A DNA stretch of 64,000 bases, taken from the NCBI RefSeq assembly GCF_003610695.1, contig NZ_RAQH01000009.1, forward strand, positions 1-64,000, written 5' to 3'. The notes under the pieces were generated by a model, which had not been told where the DNA came from, did not search any database, and was given only the letters and a program-made list of their open reading frames with translations. Below, in pieces: positions 34,619 through 43,968 of the stretch (the first letter of the stretch is position 1; each line of letters opens with the position of its first letter). A program made the translations under genes and the position numbers. The DNA comes from Epilithonimonas arachidiradicis (GTDB lineage Bacteria; Bacteroidota; Bacteroidia; Flavobacteriales; Weeksellaceae).

Positions 34619-35722
34619 TTATAAAAGTCCTTTCTCAGTTTCATAAATCATATAATCCACGACTTTCTTCATATCGCCGCCACTTTCGTGGAACACTTTA
34701 AGTTGTCTGTCAGCACCAGTTCCCATTTTGCAGATTTCTCTAGCATATTCAACTTCTTTTCTGCAACCCAAATCGTCCACAACATCATCAATGAAAGCCA
34801 ATAATTCTTCCAAAAGTTCACGATAAGGAACACTCGCTTCTTTACCAAAGTCAATCAGATGTGCATCAATTCCGTCTTTAGACGCACGCCATTTGTTCTC
34901 GGTTAAAAGAAGTCTTCTGTAACTTCTATAGCTGGTATTTTGTTGATGCATTTTGTAAATTTTCGCTACCAACGCCTGCATAATTGCTGCCAGACAAACG
35001 GTTTCATCAATCGTCATGGGCATATCGCAAATTCTGAATTCAATGGTAGGGTAGAACGGATGAACTCTCAAATCCCACCAAATTTTCTTGGCATTATCAA
35101 TCGTTCCGGTTTTCACCATCAGATTCACATATGCATCAAATTCCGCAACGCTTCCGAAATAACTTGGTAATCCTGTTCTTGGGAATTTAGCAAAAACTTC
35201 CTGTCTGTAAGATTTAAAACCTGTTAATCTTCCAACCCAAAACGGTGAATTGGTGGATAGTGCGTAAACGTGAGGCAAGAAATAGCGCATCACATTTTGG
35301 ATTCTAATCCCTTCTTCACGGTCAGGAATCCCGATGTGAACGTGCAATCCGAAAATCAGATTCGACCTTGCCACATCGCCCATATCGCTTACGATTTTGT
35401 CATAACGTGCGTCTTTTGTGATGATATTATCTTTCCAGTGAGAGAACGGATGTGTTCCACCGCCGGAAACTCGTAAACCCTGTTCGTGAGCGGTTTTGAC
35501 AAGATGTCTTCTAAGGTCAGTCAATTCCTGACGAGCCTGCTGAATATTTTCACAGATGCCTGTTTCCATTTCAACAACCGACTCGTGCATCTCGTGTTTT
35601 AGATTTTCGCTGAGAACTGCTTTTCCTCCTTCTATTATTTTGGAAACGTGGGAAACCAAATCACGGCTTTCCGCATCTATGATTTGATATTCTTCCTCAA
35701 CACCAATTGTGAATCTGTGCAT
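34619..35722 (-). CDS. Carboxylate-amine ligase, GCS2/YbdK family
   Basis: A 367-residue glutamate-cysteine-ligase-like enzyme. The N terminus TIGVEEEYQIID gives the acidic metal-binding residues. HEMHESVVEMETGIC and GGGTHPFSHW are hallmark segments, with LIFGLHVHIGIPD and WWDLRVHPFYPTIEFRICDMPMT later. YbdK-type members ligate glutamate to an amine using ATP without being true GshA. With ATP-grasp ligases on both sides, it probably builds one amide bond of the cluster's product. Confidence 0.92.
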   Translation of the reverse strand: MHRFTIGVEEEYQIIDAESRDLVSHVSKIIEGGKAVLSENLKHEMHESVVEMETGICENIQQARQELTDLRRHLVKTAHEQGLRVSGGGTHPFSHWKDNIITKDARYDKIVSDMGDVARSNLIFGLHVHIGIPDREEGIRIQNVMRYFLPHVYALSTNSPFWVGRLTGFKSYRQEVFAKFPRTGLPSYFGSVAEFDAYVNLMVKTGTIDNAKKIWWDLRVHPFYPTIEFRICDMPMTIDETVCLAAIMQALVAKIYKMHQQNTSYRSYRRLLLTENKWRASKDGIDAHLIDFGKEASVPYRELLEELLAFIDDVVDDLGCRKEVEYAREICKMGTGADRQLKVFHESGGDMKKVVDYMIYETEKGLL

Positions 35723-35761
35723 ATTTTTTCTTTGTGTTTGTTAAAGTTAGTTGTTAAGTTT

Positions 35762-36712
35762 TTAAAGCTGATTGGTTACAAATTTTCCCCAATCGATGTT
35801 GATTTTTCCAGGCTTGTAGTCTTTAGCTTTTTCAATGGCTAGTTTTGCAGCGTGTTCCACAATCCATTGGAAATTTTCTTCCCCAACAGAGTTTCTGTCA
35901 GCATCCGGAGCCGGATTACAGAAATCAATCGCATAAGGAATTCCGTCTCTCACAGCGAACTCTACAGTATTGAAATCGTAGCCCAAAGCTTCGTTCATTT
36001 TAATGGTATAATCTGTAATGGTTTTTAATAATTTTTCTAGTTCTTTTCCTTCGGTTTGATGCGTGGTTGCATATCTCAAATGGTGCGGATTTCTCGGTTC
36101 ATAAGGCATAATGTGAACGTACTTTCTGCCCAAACAATACACTCTATAATAATCCTCAAAAACAATCTCTTCCTGAACCATCATTACCAGTTGCTCTGTC
36201 TCTGCGTGTTTTGCCCACATATCTTCGGGATTTTCTACACGGTAGACATTTCTCCAACCGCCACCGTCGTGAGGTTTCATATAAGCTGGAAATCCAATAT
36301 AGTTGAAAATATATTCCCAATCGTGAGGGAATTTCAGGTTTCTGAAAGAAGTTTCCGAAGTATTGGTTGGTCTTTCGTGTGAAGGCAACAAAACAGTTTT
36401 AGGTAATGGAATTCCAATTTTTGACATCAAAGCATTATTGAAAAATTTCTCATCCGCACTCCACCAAAATGGATTGTTGATAACATAAGTTCCGTTAACC
36501 GCCGCATTTTTAAGATAAGCTCTGTAGAAAGGAACGTCTTGCGAAATTCTGTCAATAATCACAGCATAACCATAATCTGCGCCTTGTTCCAATTTGTCAA
36601 TTTGAACAGGTTCTGCAATATATTCTCCTTTTCCTAGTTCATTAACTTTATCAATAAAAGCCCAAGGAAAAGTATCTTCCATTCCAAATAAAATTCCAAT
36701 TTTTTTTGCCAT
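35762..36712 (-). CDS. ATP-grasp ligase
   Basis: A 316-residue ATP-grasp protein of the RimK/D-Ala ligase-like layout. A pre-ATP-grasp domain (about 1-110, IGILFGMEDTFPWAFIDKVN) precedes the nucleotide domain, with YIGFPAYMKPHDGGGWRNVYRV as the lysine strand and glycine loop, then VMMVQEEIVFEDYYRVYCLG. NTVEFAVRDGIPYAIDFCNPAPD supplies acidic and asparagine metal ligands. It forms a carboxylate-amine bond via an acyl phosphate. It lies 39 bp upstream of the GCS2 gene and is almost certainly co-transcribed. Confidence 0.88.
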   Translation of the reverse strand: MAKKIGILFGMEDTFPWAFIDKVNELGKGEYIAEPVQIDKLEQGADYGYAVIIDRISQDVPFYRAYLKNAAVNGTYVINNPFWWSADEKFFNNALMSKIGIPLPKTVLLPSHERPTNTSETSFRNLKFPHDWEYIFNYIGFPAYMKPHDGGGWRNVYRVENPEDMWAKHAETEQLVMMVQEEIVFEDYYRVYCLGRKYVHIMPYEPRNPHHLRYATTHQTEGKELEKLLKTITDYTIKMNEALGYDFNTVEFAVRDGIPYAIDFCNPAPDADRNSVGEENFQWIVEHAAKLAIEKAKDYKPGKINIDWGKFVTNQL

Positions 36713-36766
36713 AATTTTGTTTTTTAAGGTCAGAAGTCCATTGTCGGAAGTCTGAAGTTTGTATGT

Positions 36767-37354
36767 TTATTTATTATTTGTTTTCCAAATGCCAAACTCG
36801 TTTCTTATTGTGTCGAGTAAATTTTTAAAAGCAATAAGCTCATCAATATTTTCAAAATGTTTTAAATAACCTTCAGGGTTGCTATAAAGAATTTTATTAA
36901 ATTCTTTATTATTTTTTATCATTACTTCATATCCGATTCCGTCCATAATTGCTACACTCGAATAATTATCAATAAATTTTCCTTCTTCTAATTCAATTGT
37001 CTTACTTTTCTTGAACTTATATTGAATTGATTCCCATTTTGGTAGGTATAAAATGTCAGATTGTAATATTTTTAACCAAACAACATCAAGATTCGTCTGA
37101 CTATTTAATTCTTCCATTTGTTTTATTGAGTCTGGAGATTTTTTTATAAGTTCAATTTTCCAAGTTGTATTTTCTTTTTCTTGATACATTCTAAATATTT
37201 GCCAACTATTGGTAAGAGCTGGTTTTAAATAAATTCTTAATTCTGAAAAATTTGCGATGCTATCAGGGATTTTAGCAATCTTATTAAGTGAATAATCTTG
37301 AGCAAAATTTTTAACTGATACCAATAAAAATATAAGTAATACTAAATTTTTCAT
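36767..37354 (-). CDS. Small exported protein in the amidoligase cluster
   Basis: A 195-residue protein with signal peptide (about 1-18, NFAQ). No family recognised. It is lysine-rich and contains YLKPALTNSWQIFRMYQ and SSVAIMDGIGYEVMIKNNKEFNKIL. Its base composition is more AT-rich and its codon use looks less like the neighbouring enzymes, and it lies between esterase and ATP-grasp genes, so it may be a late insertion into the cluster. It starts 6 bp after the esterase stop. Confidence 0.65.
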   Translation of the reverse strand: MKNLVLLIFLLVSVKNFAQDYSLNKIAKIPDSIANFSELRIYLKPALTNSWQIFRMYQEKENTTWKIELIKKSPDSIKQMEELNSQTNLDVVWLKILQSDILYLPKWESIQYKFKKSKTIELEEGKFIDNYSSVAIMDGIGYEVMIKNNKEFNKILYSNPEGYLKHFENIDELIAFKNLLDTIRNEFGIWKTNNK

Positions 37355-37360
37355 TTTTGA

Positions 37361-38074
37361 TTACCCGAAAAATCTTCCAATGAATGTCGGAAAAACCATT
37401 CTCCAAAGCACCCAATCGTGGTCTATCCATTTTTGCTCATCGTACCAATGATTGATTCCTTTTTCAGTTAAGATTCCTGCCATTTTTCTAGTTGGCTCCA
37501 AACAAATGTCACGGTCAGAGGTGCTGAGAACAATATGCATATGCTTATATTTCCAGGCTTCGTCATTTTTCACGAATTCGTCCGGGCAATTGAAATAAAT
37601 CAGTTGGTCTTGATAACCGTCCATAAAATTCCTGATGTTAAAAGCGCCTGACAAACAGAAAAGATGCGAAACCAAATCCGGAAATCTGAACGCAAAATTA
37701 GCAGCGTGATAACCTCCAAAACTTGCGCCTGCAACAGCTACGCGATGTGTGTTGTGCGTTCTTTGGATGTAAGGAATGAATTCCTGAACGAGAAACTGAA
37801 CGTACATCTCATAATTTCTGATTCTTTCGTAAGGAGAAATTCCTTTATCATAAAAACTGAATTTATCAATCGTCTGAACATTGAATAATTTTAAAATCCC
37901 ATTGTTTGTGAAGTGTGAAATGCTTCCGTTCAAATGGAAATCGGCATTTTGAGTATAAGAACCTTGCGAAGTCGGGAACATAATAATCGGATAACCGAAA
38001 TGTCCTGTAACTTCGACCTGAAGGCTCATTCCAAGAATGTGTGAATAATAATCTGTATGTGTTATTTGAGGCAT
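37361..38074 (-). CDS. Esterase D-like alpha/beta hydrolase
   Basis: A 237-residue serine hydrolase. GASFGG holds the nucleophile Ser118. The acid/histidine end is likely in STSDRDICLEPTRKMAG and WIDHDWVLWRMVFP. The N terminus LGMSLQVEVTGHFGYPIIMFPTS fits the putative-esterase (EstD/YbbA) family. No signal peptide, so cytoplasmic. It may hydrolyse an ester in the pathway, or act as acyl-transferase. Second esterase of the cluster. Confidence 0.85.
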   Translation of the reverse strand: MPQITHTDYYSHILGMSLQVEVTGHFGYPIIMFPTSQGSYTQNADFHLNGSISHFTNNGILKLFNVQTIDKFSFYDKGISPYERIRNYEMYVQFLVQEFIPYIQRTHNTHRVAVAGASFGGYHAANFAFRFPDLVSHLFCLSGAFNIRNFMDGYQDQLIYFNCPDEFVKNDEAWKYKHMHIVLSTSDRDICLEPTRKMAGILTEKGINHWYDEQKWIDHDWVLWRMVFPTFIGRFFG

Positions 38075-38155
38075 TTGTATTTAGTTGCTAGTTATTTAGT
38101 TAATTAGTCTTCAGTTTTGAGTAAATCTTTATCATTAACAATTTATAATCGGACA

Positions 38156-39367
38156 TTAACTCGTCGGTTTATCTTTCGGCGGAAGAATATTCAGAATCTG
38201 TTCCGTTACCAACTGAGCGGCTTCGTCAAGTCTTTGTTGGATTTTTTCTGCATTATCAGATTGGTAAACGATCCCGACGTGATAATCTATAGGTAAAAAC
38301 TTTACAACCTCGGAAGTGTATAAAACTTTTGTCTCAGGATGTTTATCTTTTGCCAATGCAACGATTAATCCACCATATAACTTTTTATTTTCTTCTATTT
38401 TATAAGGAACATTATTCAGAAGTGCGTTTTCCAGTCTTGCCCATTCTCGCCAGATATTTACGCCTGTTGCCGCTTCTACCATATCCGGAATATGAGCACC
38501 TCCAACTCTTGATGAAGTTTCTAAAAAGTAGTATTGTCCGTCAATTCCTCTAATAAATTCACTGTGAGTTGCTCCATTTTGAATTCCGAATTTTGTCAAA
38601 ACTTCTCTGTTGATTTGCTCCAAGCCTTTTACTTCTTCAGAATTTTTATCCAATGTTTTGGTTCTGAAAACACCACCTTCGTGAGAAACTTTCATTGGAG
38701 GAGATAGATATTTTGAAAAGCAAGAAAAGACAATCTCTTTATTATAAACCAAACAATCTACGTGATAAACATCGCCTGGTTTGAAAGCTTCTAAAAGGAA
38801 TTTGTAACGTTCATCGCCAAGATTTTCCACAGCTGGCCAAAGCTCATCTGCAGAATTAATTTTTTTGATTCCACTTGCTGAAGCTTCAGAACGTGGTTTC
38901 AAAACCCAAGGTCCAGGAACATCCTGTGTGAACTGGTGAAGTTTTGCATCATTGAAAATGGAAGAAAATTCTGGAACAGAAATGCCGTTGTCTTTTGCCT
39001 GCTGACGCATTGCCAATTTATCTCGGAAATAACGATGCGTTGTCTGTCCCATTCCTGGAATACGGTAAGTTTCACGAATCATCGCTGCTTTTTCTACATC
39101 ATAATCGTCTAAGGCGATGACCGCATCGATTTGATGATTCTTCATCAGGTAAGCAAATCCCTGAACCAAATGGTCAAGATTCCAAACTGAAGGCTCGAGC
39201 TCCGGCATATAATAAATCTCGTCTATGGCGTGCCAAGGCCAGGGTTTTTCTTTCAGGTTTTCTGACGTAATCAGAATGACTTTGTTGCCGAGTTTTTTGC
39301 ACTCGTCCATAAAATCATAACCTTTGTAATAGCAAGAGATACAGACAATCGTTTTTTCCATATTCAT
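38156..39367 (-). CDS. ATP-grasp ligase
   Basis: A 403-residue ATP-grasp enzyme of the carbamoyl-phosphate-synthase-like/BL00235 type. The N-terminal domain (about 1-120) reads IVCISCYYKGYDFMDECKKLGN and IDAVIALDDYDVEKAAMI. The ATP domain has PWVLKPRSEASASGIKKI (lysine strand and loop), EAFKPGDVYHVDCLV and THSEFIRGIDGQYYFLETSSRVGGAHIPDMV, whose ExxxRxGG gives the magnesium ligands. An alternative start is the ATG two codons downstream (39361). It likely joins a carboxylate to an amine as one step of this cluster. Confidence 0.92.
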   Translation of the reverse strand: MNMEKTIVCISCYYKGYDFMDECKKLGNKVILITSENLKEKPWPWHAIDEIYYMPELEPSVWNLDHLVQGFAYLMKNHQIDAVIALDDYDVEKAAMIRETYRIPGMGQTTHRYFRDKLAMRQQAKDNGISVPEFSSIFNDAKLHQFTQDVPGPWVLKPRSEASASGIKKINSADELWPAVENLGDERYKFLLEAFKPGDVYHVDCLVYNKEIVFSCFSKYLSPPMKVSHEGGVFRTKTLDKNSEEVKGLEQINREVLTKFGIQNGATHSEFIRGIDGQYYFLETSSRVGGAHIPDMVEAATGVNIWREWARLENALLNNVPYKIEENKKLYGGLIVALAKDKHPETKVLYTSEVVKFLPIDYHVGIVYQSDNAEKIQQRLDEAAQLVTEQILNILPPKDKPTS

Positions 39368-39404
39368 ATTTTTGTCGGAGGTCAGATGACTGATGTCCGA
39401 TGAT

Positions 39405-40811
39405 TTAATTATAATTTTCTATAAAGTCTAATAAAAGCTGAACGCCGTAACCTGTCGCTGCTTTATCTTTAGCATAACCAACATTTCCAAAAGCTACACC
39501 TGCAATATCCAGATGTGCCCAGTTTTCGTGTCCTTCAATGAATTGTTCCAAAAATTTTCCTGCAATAATGCAATCTCCAAAAGGCTTCATCGAAATGTTC
39601 TTAAAATCTGCAACATCCGAAGTGAAATCATCTTTCCAAATGTCCCAAAGTGGTAAATTCCAAAGACGTTGATTGGTTTTGTCTGCTGATTGTTCCAGCT
39701 TTTTCTTCAACTCATCATTATTGGAAAAATATGCACCGCAAGTGTGGCCAAACATTCTGACCGAGCTTCCAGTGAGCGTTGCCAAATCTATCAGAACATC
39801 GGTTTTGTAGTTTTTTGATAGATAAGAAAGTCCGTCTGCCAAAGTCATTCTGCCTTCTGCATCGGTGTCCAAGACTTCAATTGTTTTTCCGTTGTAAGCA
39901 GTTACTACATCACTAGGCAAATACGCCTTTTCAGAAACTGCATTGTCTGTGATTGGAAGAATTGTAATAATATTTACAGGAAGTTTAAGTTCCGAAGCCG
40001 TTATCAAAGCGCCAATAACAGCACTAGCACCACCCATATCGCTTTTCATATAATGCAGATTGGCGGAAGGTTTTATGGAAATTCCGCCTGTGTCGAACAA
40101 CACACATTTTCCTACCAATCCGAAAGTTTTCGCATTTTCTTTTCCACAATTGTATTCCAAAATGGTGAAAGCAGCTTCCTGTGAACTTCCCTGATTAACT
40201 GCTACAAATGCGCCTAAACCTTCTTTGATCGATTCTTCTCTGTTGAAGACTTTATATTTTAAGCCATATTTTTCTGCCGTTGATTTCAGGAAATCTGAAA
40301 TCTGATTCACTTTTTTATGATTAGCTGGTTTATTCAACCATTCCATTCCAGCGAATTGTCCATTGCAAAGTGCTTCCGTTTTTAAAGCTAAATTCTTCGC
40401 TTCTTCCTCAGAAATATTTTCAAAATGAAGTCCAAAATTCTCCTGCCAAAACGGATGCGATTTTTCGAAAGGGTAGAGGTAAGTTCCCAAAAACAAACCT
40501 TTTACAAATTCTTCTGTTAAATCTAATCCTAATTTTGAATTAACCGAAGTTGGAACTGCCTGCAGATTTTTCTTGTAATCATTCGCAAATTTGTTAGCAA
40601 TAGCCTGAATTTCAAAACCTTTTGCATCTGTCCCGATTCCAATGAAAAAATTAATTTCATCTGAGTTTGTTTTGATGAAAACTTCGTTCTTTTTTCCATT
40701 GAAAAACACTTCAACATTCGGATGATTCGATTTTTCCTGTTCCCAATCGGCTTCGCTGAACAGGTATATGTTTTGAGTTGTTGATTCTTTTTTATTGTAA
40801 ATTTTAATCAT
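39405..40811 (-). CDS. Leucyl aminopeptidase, M17 family
   Basis: A 468-residue metallopeptidase. The C-terminal catalytic domain keeps the two-metal site: GKCVLFDTGG (Lys235, Asp240), KSDMGG (Asp258) and DTDAEGRM (Asp317, Glu319, catalytic Arg321). The N-terminal ~150 residues form the macro-like domain. M17 enzymes remove N-terminal residues or cleave Cys-Gly; in this context it may trim or degrade the cluster's peptide-like product. It overlaps the esterase upstream by 8 bp. The symbol pepA is possible, but this is a divergent form. Confidence 0.92.
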   Translation of the reverse strand: MIKIYNKKESTTQNIYLFSEADWEQEKSNHPNVEVFFNGKKNEVFIKTNSDEINFFIGIGTDAKGFEIQAIANKFANDYKKNLQAVPTSVNSKLGLDLTEEFVKGLFLGTYLYPFEKSHPFWQENFGLHFENISEEEAKNLALKTEALCNGQFAGMEWLNKPANHKKVNQISDFLKSTAEKYGLKYKVFNREESIKEGLGAFVAVNQGSSQEAAFTILEYNCGKENAKTFGLVGKCVLFDTGGISIKPSANLHYMKSDMGGASAVIGALITASELKLPVNIITILPITDNAVSEKAYLPSDVVTAYNGKTIEVLDTDAEGRMTLADGLSYLSKNYKTDVLIDLATLTGSSVRMFGHTCGAYFSNNDELKKKLEQSADKTNQRLWNLPLWDIWKDDFTSDVADFKNISMKPFGDCIIAGKFLEQFIEGHENWAHLDIAGVAFGNVGYAKDKAATGYGVQLLLDFIENYN

Positions 40812-41931
40812 TTGCTTCGTTCTTTTCTAATTCATTTTTGACTTTCACAGGACTTTCCAGACTGTCTATGAAAAGCCATTCTACAGCTCGAGGAAACTCC
40901 TGAGACCAGAAAAATTCCTGATGTGTTCCTTGGTCATTGATGTTGGTTCTGACTTCAAAATCAAATGATTTCTGATTCGTTAATTTTTTCAAAACTTTTT
41001 CAAATAACCGGATTCTGCCGACCATTCGGGAGCCTTCTTTCTTACCACCATAGAGATAAACCTTTAGCTTGTAAGGGTTATCAAACCTTATCATCGGAAA
41101 ATTATTTTCAGGCTCTACCCAAAGCGACGGTGAAAAAATCAACAATTTGGAATAAACTTCCGGATAAAGAAATCCGCCATAAATGCTAATCAATCCACCC
41201 AAAGAGCTTCCGCCAATTCCTGTATTTTCTCTATCTTTTTTAGTTCTGTAATTTTTGTCAATCCAAGGTTTCAAAGTATCAGTAATGAACCTCAGATATT
41301 TTTTACCTTCCGCATTTTTCGTTACATCTTCATTATCAAAAATATATTCCTTGATTCGGTCGTCGTTTCCGTGTTCAACAGCTATTACAATCAAATCTCC
41401 ACGACCATATTCCGCAAGCAAAGCGAGTTTTTTATCGATTTCCCAATTTCCATATTCGGAACCGTCATTAAATAAATTCTGCGCATCCTGCAAATACAAA
41501 ACCGGATAATCCTTCTCCGAGTTGTAATAATCGTAAGGCAAAAGCGCCCAGACTTTTCTTGTTCTGTCCAACTGGGGAATATAGAATTCTTCATCCACCA
41601 ATTCCACAATCGGGAAAAATTCTTGTTTGAAAGGTCCCCAATTCAGTCTCCATTTTTCAACCTTATCGTGTGTTTTTTGTCTTTCTTTTTTTGTCTTTCT
41701 GTTCGGTGTGATGTTATCATATTTATCAATCTCGACATTTTCCCAGCCACCTTTTGTAAATTTATATTCTACTTCGTTATTTAATAATTCATCAGGAATA
41801 TTGATGTGATAATTGTTGTCATCTATCTTTTCCAGTCTGAATTTTGAATCTTTCGGATTCCACTTGTTAAAATTGCCGGTAATAAAAATCGGTCGGTCAT
41901 CATTATCTTCTGATGTCAGAAAAAATTCCAT
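40804..41931 (-). CDS. Alpha/beta hydrolase with N-terminal CBM48-like domain
   Basis: A 375-residue protein. Residues 1-80 resemble the E-set/CBM48 glycogen-binding domain (RPIFITGNFNKWNPKDSKFRLEK). The rest is an esterase-D-like hydrolase, with VWALLPYDYYNSEKDYPVLYLQDAQNLF, nucleophile elbow GGSSLGG (Ser243) and a histidine in DQGTHQEFFW. This is the Fes/enterochelin-esterase-like layout. It is the first gene of the minus-strand cluster and overlaps the aminopeptidase by 8 bp. No signal peptide. Substrate unknown; Fes-type similarity suggests an acyl ester or siderophore-like ester. Confidence 0.88.
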   Translation of the reverse strand: MEFFLTSEDNDDRPIFITGNFNKWNPKDSKFRLEKIDDNNYHINIPDELLNNEVEYKFTKGGWENVEIDKYDNITPNRKTKKERQKTHDKVEKWRLNWGPFKQEFFPIVELVDEEFYIPQLDRTRKVWALLPYDYYNSEKDYPVLYLQDAQNLFNDGSEYGNWEIDKKLALLAEYGRGDLIVIAVEHGNDDRIKEYIFDNEDVTKNAEGKKYLRFITDTLKPWIDKNYRTKKDRENTGIGGSSLGGLISIYGGFLYPEVYSKLLIFSPSLWVEPENNFPMIRFDNPYKLKVYLYGGKKEGSRMVGRIRLFEKVLKKLTNQKSFDFEVRTNINDQGTHQEFFWSQEFPRAVEWLFIDSLESPVKVKNELEKNEAND

Positions 41932-42103
41932 TTCGCTGTTAAATTCTTTTACTGTTTATAAATTTATAAAATTATTTCAATTAATGAAAAAATGTTGAGT
42001 ATTTTTCTTTTAAAAATTGAGTTTATTAATGAATATTAATCTATTTTTTAAAATTATTGAATTAATGAAAATTGAACTTTTCGAAATAATAATCATAAAT
42101 AAT

Positions 42104-42136
42104 AAAAAAGCTTTCGAAGAATCACTCCGAAAGCTT
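42104..42136 (-). terminator. Intrinsic terminator
   Basis: Stem AAGCTTTCG/CGAAAGCTT (9 bp, 11-nt loop). On the minus strand a T6 run follows the stem, so it ends the GH43-like gene. Confidence 0.8.
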
Positions 42137-42163
42137 GAATTTTTGTTTGAAAAACTGTAAAAA

Positions 42164-43918
42164 TTATTCTGATTTTACAACCTCTGTTCTTTCAGAGATT
42201 CCGTTGGCATTAAAGGCCTCAATTTGAAAATAATAGGCATCTGTTCTATCTGCGCCGGTAAAGAAATATTCGTTCTTGCCGTAAACCATAATGCTTCCGT
42301 ATAATTTATCAGGTGATTTTCCCCAATAGATGACGTAGCCATCAGCATCGGAATTTTGTTGCCATTTGAACCAAATGCTCCTTCTTTCGCCATACTTTTT
42401 AGGGTCAGCTCGCAGTGGAACGAAGTTTTGAACTTTCGCAGGTTTTGTTCCGGCACCTTTCCCAAAAACTCTGAATCCGCTTAATGCAAATTTTCCTGTA
42501 GGCATTTTTAGATTTTCCATTTTCAGGAATCTTGCTTTTGCAGGCGTTTCCAATTCGATATAATCGTGAGGGACGTCGGTTTGGTTTTTTGATTTATCGA
42601 CAATCACTTTCCAGTTTTTCCCATCATTGGAACCATAGATTTTATACTGATGCATTTTTCCCAGTGTTTTTCCCATAAACTCTGCATCCTGATCCGCATA
42701 ATTCACCTGAATCGCATTAATTGTGGAAACTTCTCCTAAATCTGTCTGAAACCATTCACCAGAATTTCCGGTTTTGGCTGACCAATAAGTTTTGATATCC
42801 TCATCCACTGCATAATTAGAATGATAACCGCCTAAAGTTGATGATACCTGAACAGGTTTATTATAATTCAATAACATCCAACCTGGGAATAAGCCTTTTG
42901 AAAAATCTTTTCCTTGGGCAAATTGTGGCAGAAGGGTCGGATAATCGCCGTAAGCAGTGTTGGTGTACATCACATCATCTTTATCAAATCCAGTTGGCCA
43001 AATTCCCAATCTTCTTTCAAAATTATTTTTGGTCGAGATGAAAATCGTGGAAACGTGCCACCAGTTTCCAAAATTATCCTGAAAAGTTGCCCCGTGTCCA
43101 GCGCCTCGAGCAAAACCTCCAGGTTTATAAGAAAACGGATTGTGCTGCTGATATTCAAAACCTTCTAATGGATTTTTTGAAACATAAACACCGTCAGAAT
43201 AACCACTGAATTCCGTTGCTGGCGCACCATATTGAAGATAATATTTGTCTTTGTATTTGGTCATCCAGGCGCCTTCTACAAATGGTTGAAGAAAAACATT
43301 GTCATTGTATTCCCCAAATCTTTCCCAGCCGTGGTCTTCTGGTTTCAGTCTGATGACAGGCTTTACAAAACCTTCAGATTGTAAAGTTTTGGTTTTGACT
43401 TCGGTTCCCAAAAGAGGCCACTCGTTGCTTGAACCCCAATATAGATAGAGTTTATCTTTATCTTCATCATAATGAAAAGCGGGATCCCAAGCGCCAACTT
43501 TTAAAGTATCAACAGCGATTTTCCAATCGTCTTTTGTCGGATTGGTACTTTTCCAAATCGGGAAATCCTTTTCCCAGGTTGAGCCGAAAACGTAAAGTGT
43601 GTCTTTCATTGCCCAAACTGCAGGCGCGTTCAGGTCGTGCGTATATTTATTATCTAAAAGAAATTTTCTGTGAACAAATTTCCAATCCAACATATTGTCA
43701 GAATACCAGTATCCTTCCTGATTGGTTGAAAATAGAAACAGCTTTTTTTGAAAATTGACAATGACCGGGTCTGCCGTCGCACGGTGTTTTCCTTGTTTTG
43801 AAAACACTTCGAACGGTGTATAGCCATAATCGATGTTAATAGGGTTACAGTAGGTTTTTTGCTGTGCTGAAAATAATGATACAATAGATAATGAAACTAT
43901 TGACAGTAATTTTTTCAT
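42164..43918 (-). CDS. Secreted GH43-like glycosidase with discoidin-type domain
   Basis: A 584-residue exported protein with signal peptide 1-18 (LFSAQ). Residues about 20-330 form a five-bladed propeller of GH43 type: ATADPVIVNFQKKLFLFST, TDADPVIVNF-like acid, WDPAFHYDEDKDKLYLYWG and GAGHGATFQD. Residues about 345-470 form an F5/8 (discoidin) carbohydrate-binding domain (YWSAKTGNSGEWFQTDLGEVSTINAIQVNY). A fibronectin-type region closes it (about 485-584). It likely cleaves arabinan, xylan or a related side chain. It has no T9SS tail. It stands alone next to dnaA. Confidence 0.88.
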   Translation of the reverse strand: MKKLLSIVSLSIVSLFSAQQKTYCNPINIDYGYTPFEVFSKQGKHRATADPVIVNFQKKLFLFSTNQEGYWYSDNMLDWKFVHRKFLLDNKYTHDLNAPAVWAMKDTLYVFGSTWEKDFPIWKSTNPTKDDWKIAVDTLKVGAWDPAFHYDEDKDKLYLYWGSSNEWPLLGTEVKTKTLQSEGFVKPVIRLKPEDHGWERFGEYNDNVFLQPFVEGAWMTKYKDKYYLQYGAPATEFSGYSDGVYVSKNPLEGFEYQQHNPFSYKPGGFARGAGHGATFQDNFGNWWHVSTIFISTKNNFERRLGIWPTGFDKDDVMYTNTAYGDYPTLLPQFAQGKDFSKGLFPGWMLLNYNKPVQVSSTLGGYHSNYAVDEDIKTYWSAKTGNSGEWFQTDLGEVSTINAIQVNYADQDAEFMGKTLGKMHQYKIYGSNDGKNWKVIVDKSKNQTDVPHDYIELETPAKARFLKMENLKMPTGKFALSGFRVFGKGAGTKPAKVQNFVPLRADPKKYGERRSIWFKWQQNSDADGYVIYWGKSPDKLYGSIMVYGKNEYFFTGADRTDAYYFQIEAFNANGISERTEVVKSE

Positions 43919-43968
43919 TTAAAATTTATTTTAATTTCGAATATATTGAAAATTTAAAGAAATGCAAT

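Noticed and set aside
36720-36766. GGAAGTC/AGAAGTC near-repeats before the small exported protein
   Set aside because: Short, degenerate and also seen near 39370; too weak to call a defined element.
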